Source: Kitasatospora atroaurantiaca (GTDB lineage Bacteria > Actinomycetota > Actinomycetes > Streptomycetales > Streptomycetaceae). From it: a stretch of 64,000 nt of DNA. A model generated the notes under the pieces. That model worked only from the letters and a program-made list of their open reading frames with translations. It was not told the DNA's origin and made no database searches. The translations under genes and the position numbers were made by a program. Shown here piece after piece: positions 61,254-64,000 of the stretch (positions within the stretch are counted from its first letter, which is position 1; each line of letters starts with the position of its first letter). Location: the NCBI RefSeq assembly GCF_007828955.1, contig NZ_VIVR01000001.1, positions 3,534,001-3,598,000 on the forward strand, written 5' to 3'.

Positions 61254-61745
61254 GTGCCGAATTATCCGCAGGTGCCGCAGGCGCCCATCGACGACATCGA
61301 CCAGGCGATCCTGCGCGCCCTCGTCGACAACGCCCGTACGCCGAACAACGCGCTCGCCGAGGCGGTGGGCATCGCCGCCTCGACCTGCCTGGCCCGGGTA
61401 CGCGCGCTGCGGGAGCGCGGGATCATCCGAGGCTTCCGGACCGAGGTCGACCCGGCGGCGATCGGGCTGGCGCTGCAGGCGATGATCTCGGTTCGGCTGC
61501 GGGCGCACACCCGCGAGCAGAACGAGAGCTTCCGGAGCACGGCCCCTGACCTGCCCGGCGTCATGGCGGTGTTCCACATGGCCGGATCGGACGACTACCT
61601 GCTGCACGTCGGCGTGGCCGGCCCGGAGGCGCTGCGCGACTTCGTCGTGGACCACCTCACCACCCACCCGGCAGTGGCGCAGACCCGGACCAACCTGATC
61701 TTCGAGCAGATACCCGGCCGCCGCTACCTGGCGCCGAAGTCGTGA
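61254..61745 (+). CDS. Lrp/AsnC-family transcriptional regulator
   Basis: 163 residues: N-terminal helix-turn-helix (IDDIDQAILRALVDNARTPN; EAVGIAASTCLARVRALRER) and C-terminal RAM ligand domain (GVMAVFHMAGSDDYLLHVGV; DFVVDHLTTHPAVAQTRTNL). GTG start. It likely regulates the divergent PLP decarboxylase in response to an amino acid. Confidence 0.9.
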   Translation: MPNYPQVPQAPIDDIDQAILRALVDNARTPNNALAEAVGIAASTCLARVRALRERGIIRGFRTEVDPAAIGLALQAMISVRLRAHTREQNESFRSTAPDLPGVMAVFHMAGSDDYLLHVGVAGPEALRDFVVDHLTTHPAVAQTRTNLIFEQIPGRRYLAPKS

Positions 61746-61844
61746 CCGTCCGACGACACACCCCGCCGCACCGGATGCGGCGGGGTGTCTCGTCGGACGG
61801 TCTGCCGGAGCGCTCGGGCGTCCGCCGCTCGCCCGGAGCGGGTT

Positions 61845-62690
61845 CTACCGGAAGGCGGGCAGGTTGCGCGCCACCCATTCGCCGAAGGACCTGGCCGGAC
61901 GGTGGAGGACGTTCTCCACGTCGGGGCTGATCACCTGCTCGGCCGGGAGCGGGACCCCGAGGACGTCCAGGGTGCCGCCGATGACCTCCTCCGGCATGAA
62001 CTGCGCCATGTGGGCGTGGGCCTCCTCGCGGGAGAGCTCCCTGAAGCCGATCTCCTCGCCCAGAGCCTCGGAGATCACCGCAGCCTGCCGACGCGGGCCG
62101 ATCGCCTCGGGGCCGGTCAGCTCGTACGTACGGCCCGCGTGGCCTTCGTCGCGCAGCGCGGCAGCGGCGACCTCGGCGATGTCCGCCGGGTCGATGACGG
62201 GCAGCGCCACATCTCCGAACGGGGCGAAGACCGTGCGCTTCGTGCGGACCGCCTCGGCCCAGGCGAAGGCGTTGGAGGCGAAACCGGCCGGGCGAAGGAT
62301 GGTGAAATCCGGTCCGGACGCGCGCACGGCATCCTCGAACTCGCGCAGGCGGGTGTGCGAAAGAGCCTCAGGGCGTGTGGAGTTGAGCTGGGAGGAGAGC
62401 AGGACGAGCCGCTTGACGCCGGCGGCCTCGGCCGCTTCCAGCAGGGCCTTCGGGCTCTCGCCGCGGCCGTTGAGCTCGCCGCCCAGCAGGATGAAGAAGG
62501 CATCGGCGCCATCGAGGACCGGCCGCATGCTCGCGGCGTCCCCGAGGTCGGCCCGGGCGTGCCGGACGCCCGCCGGAAGCCCGGCGGGCTCCGGCCGGCG
62601 CGAGACGGCCACGACCTCCTCGCCCGCCTCGGCCAGCAGCGGCACCAGCGTCCGCCCGATGTTGCCGGTCGCACCCGTCACGACGATCAT
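61845..62690 (-). CDS. NmrA-like NAD(P)-binding reductase
   Basis: 281 residues. Rossmann motif VTGATGNIGRTLVPLLAEAG (5-24), RADLGDAASMRPVLDGADAF, VLLSSQLNST and ELTGPEAIGPRRQAAVISEA. Atypical SDR of the NmrA/QorB type, a redox sensor or quinone reductase. ATG at 62690 with a weak ribosome-binding site. Divergent from a TetR gene, 81 bp apart. Confidence 0.87.
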   Translation of the reverse strand: MIVVTGATGNIGRTLVPLLAEAGEEVVAVSRRPEPAGLPAGVRHARADLGDAASMRPVLDGADAFFILLGGELNGRGESPKALLEAAEAAGVKRLVLLSSQLNSTRPEALSHTRLREFEDAVRASGPDFTILRPAGFASNAFAWAEAVRTKRTVFAPFGDVALPVIDPADIAEVAAAALRDEGHAGRTYELTGPEAIGPRRQAAVISEALGEEIGFRELSREEAHAHMAQFMPEEVIGGTLDVLGVPLPAEQVISPDVENVLHRPARSFGEWVARNLPAFR

Positions 62691-62771
62691 GGCAATCCCC
62701 CAAATGAGTTAGTTGGCTGACTTGGTAAGACGCTAACACGGACCTCCGGGGTGCTGTCTATAGTTGGTTGG
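62691..62771. promoter_or_regulatory. Divergent promoter/operator region NmrA-TetR
   Basis: 81 bp containing AGTTAGTTGGCTGACTTGG (62707-62725) and TAGTTGGTTGGGTGACTGA (62761-62779); both have TAGTTGG followed by GACT, as two imperfect copies of one operator, the second reaching the TetR start. Confidence 0.5.
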
Positions 62772-63377
62772 GTGACTGACTCAGTGAAGCCCCGGGCAGC
62801 GCGGGCGGCCGACAAGCGCCGACGGCTCACGGCCGCGGCAGCCCAGGTGCTGCACGAGCAGGGCGTCGAACGGACCACCCTCGCCGACATCGCGCGCGTG
62901 GCCGACGTCCCGGTCGGGAACGTCTACTACTACTTCAAGACCAAGGACGAACTGGTCCAGGCCGCGCTGTCCGAGCACACCGCACACCTGGACGAACTGA
63001 CCGGCCGGCTGGACCAGTTGTCCGACCCGCTCGAACGCCTCAAGGGCCTGATCGAAGCCTGGGTCGGCCGGCGCGACATCGCCGCCCGCTACGGCTGCCC
63101 CACGGGCACCCTGGCCGTCGAACTCGACAAGCGCGCGGACGGGACCCTCGACGCGGAAGCCGGCGCAGTGATCCGGCGGCTGCTCGACTGGGCCGGGCAC
63201 CAGTTCCGCGCCCTGGACCTGCCCGACCCGGACGACCTCGCCGTCACCCTGGTCTCCGCCTACCAGGGCATGTCACTCCTGGCCAACGCCCTGCGCGACC
63301 CGGACATCATGACCCGCCAGGGCACCCGGCTCATCCACTGGCTCGACTCCCTGAAGGCCCCCGACCGGACCCCTTGA
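62772..63377 (+). CDS. TetR-family regulator
   Basis: 201 residues from GTG 62772: TetR helix-turn-helix (RRRLTAAAAQVLHEQGVERT; VADVPVGNVYYYFKTKDELV) and a C-terminal domain with YGCPTGTLAVELDKRADGTL, as in LmrA/YxaF-like repressors of oxidoreductases. An upstream CTG/other start (62751) would overlap the operator. Probably represses the NmrA-like gene. Confidence 0.87.
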   Translation: MTDSVKPRAARAADKRRRLTAAAAQVLHEQGVERTTLADIARVADVPVGNVYYYFKTKDELVQAALSEHTAHLDELTGRLDQLSDPLERLKGLIEAWVGRRDIAARYGCPTGTLAVELDKRADGTLDAEAGAVIRRLLDWAGHQFRALDLPDPDDLAVTLVSAYQGMSLLANALRDPDIMTRQGTRLIHWLDSLKAPDRTP

Positions 63378-63444
63378 CCACGTACCGGCACCGGGCGCCC
63401 GCAGGCCGGGTGGCCGGGTCGGCGGCCTGGCGCGCATGCTCCCT

Positions 63445-63469
63445 CTGCGGTCCGGAAGCCGGACCGCAG
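63445..63469 (+). terminator. Hairpin terminator after TetR gene
   Basis: CTGCGGTCCGG and CCGGACCGCAG pair over 11 bp with loop AAG, between the TetR gene and the convergent sigma gene. Confidence 0.75.
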
Positions 63470-63489
63470 CGGCGTGAGGTGATCAGCCG

Positions 63490-64000
63490 TCAGGCCGGAG
63501 GCCGTCGCGGGGAGAGGGTCGGGCTCAGGCCGAATGCTGTGAGCAGGTCCGGCTCCAGGAAGGTGACGATCCGGGCGATGCCGGTGGAGGTGACGGTGAC
63601 CACCTGGAGGCCGTGCGCGTGGTGGAGCCCGTCCTCCTCGCGCCGGTAGACGGCGAACGCCGGCTGGCCGTTCGCCGTGGTGGGGACCATCCGGTTGACG
63701 CCCGGGCCGCCGAGGACCCTGCTGCCGATGAAGCGGCCGACCGCCTCGCGGCCGCGGAACCAGGTCAGGTGCGGCGGCATCTCCAGCGCCACGTCCTCGC
63801 GCAGCAGCCGCAGCAGGCCGTCGATGTCGGCCTGTTCGAAGGCCGTGGCGTACCGGTCGATCAGCCTTCGGTGCTCCGGCTCGGCGGGTTCGGCGACCTC
63901 CTCCTCCCGGGGCGCTTCTCGTTCGAGCTGCGATCGGGCGCGCTGGAGGGCGCTGTTGACGGCGGCCGTCGTGGTGTCGAGCAGCTCCGCGACCTCCGAG
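63490..64000 (-). CDS. SigJ/ECF-type sigma factor with SnoaL domain, 3' part
   Basis: About 170 C-terminal residues are in the window. They start in region 4 (SEVAELLDTTTAAVNSALQR) and continue, after an acidic linker, into an NTF2/SnoaL domain (LREDVALEMPPHLTWFRGRE; GIARIVTFLEPDLLTAFGLS). ECF factors with this extension, e.g. SigJ-like, use it to control promoter binding. The N-terminus with region 2 lies beyond the window. It is the same family as the pseudogene at 58950-59508. Confidence 0.85.
   Translation of the reverse strand, partial: SEVAELLDTTTAAVNSALQRARSQLEREAPREEEVAEPAEPEHRRLIDRYATAFEQADIDGLLRLLREDVALEMPPHLTWFRGREAVGRFIGSRVLGGPGVNRMVPTTANGQPAFAVYRREEDGLHHAHGLQVVTVTSTGIARIVTFLEPDLLTAFGLSPTLSPRRPPA

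Overview
The window is high-GC DNA with strong G/C bias at third codon positions, many GTG/TTG starts and long-intergenic palindromes; together with a whiE-like spore-pigment polyketide locus and an asd-lysC / recR-ybaB-dnaX block this points to a Streptomyces- or Kitasatospora-type actinomycete chromosome. This is inferred from gene content only; no database was consulted.

Layout. (1) 1-3768: edge of a type II polyketide (spore pigment type) cluster: ketosynthase alpha, cupin and SchA/CurD-type protein on the minus strand, with a divergent FAD hydroxylase. (2) 3887-10561: DHA2-type exporter, S9 peptidase plus coupled lipoprotein, SURF1, and a SigE-family sigma factor with a membrane-anchored partner. 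(3) 10681-17708: core chromosome: asd, lysC, a DUF5063 gene, recR, ybaB-type gene, dnaX, the SRP RNA and one intact tRNA-Ser(GGA).

(4) 17656-43440 is the most unusual part. The last 53-55 bp of that tRNA (anticodon loop to 3' end) recur eight more times in direct orientation, at 20866, 24379, 27120, 28806, 30420, 35610, 39672 and 43386, practically unchanged, while the DNA between them differs. The nine cores delimit eight units of 1.6-5.2 kb, each with one or a few genes, usually followed by a hairpin terminator and flanked by short paired repeats (GGTCTCA or GGTTGCA around GTTTT) that look like integrase arm-binding sites. No intact integrase is present; only a C-terminal tyrosine-recombinase stump lies in unit 5. 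The best reading is a tandem accretion of integrase-less, cassette-like elements at tRNA-Ser. Cargo: unit 1 lectin/hydrolase; unit 2 carboxymuconolactone-decarboxylase-like protein plus TetR; unit 3 TetX-like monooxygenase plus TetR; unit 4 PIN toxin-antitoxin; unit 5 unknown protein; unit 6 an EACC1-caspase pair plus a HEPN (TIGR02391-like) protein, probably anti-phage; unit 7 a second lectin/hydrolase paralogue; unit 8 ester cyclase and two secreted beta-propellers. Truncated gene scraps (GNAT, ABC permease, FAD oxidoreductase, two-component) fill the spaces.

(5) 43440-64000 still looks accessory: a large sensor-phosphatase, a MASE1 protein, a GAF-SpoIIE phosphatase operon with two small upstream genes, an IS110-family element with a possible bridge-RNA leader, a divergent MFS/LysR pair plus an old-yellow-enzyme gene, a cytochrome P450-DinB fusion with a PEP-mutase-like enzyme opposite an ArsR regulator, a PLP decarboxylase opposite an Lrp regulator, an NmrA-like reductase opposite a TetR, and a SigJ/ECF-SnoaL sigma gene cut by the window edge. 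Core-less attachment-site scars at 46722 and 58798 suggest the tRNA-linked island once reached at least to 58.9 kb.
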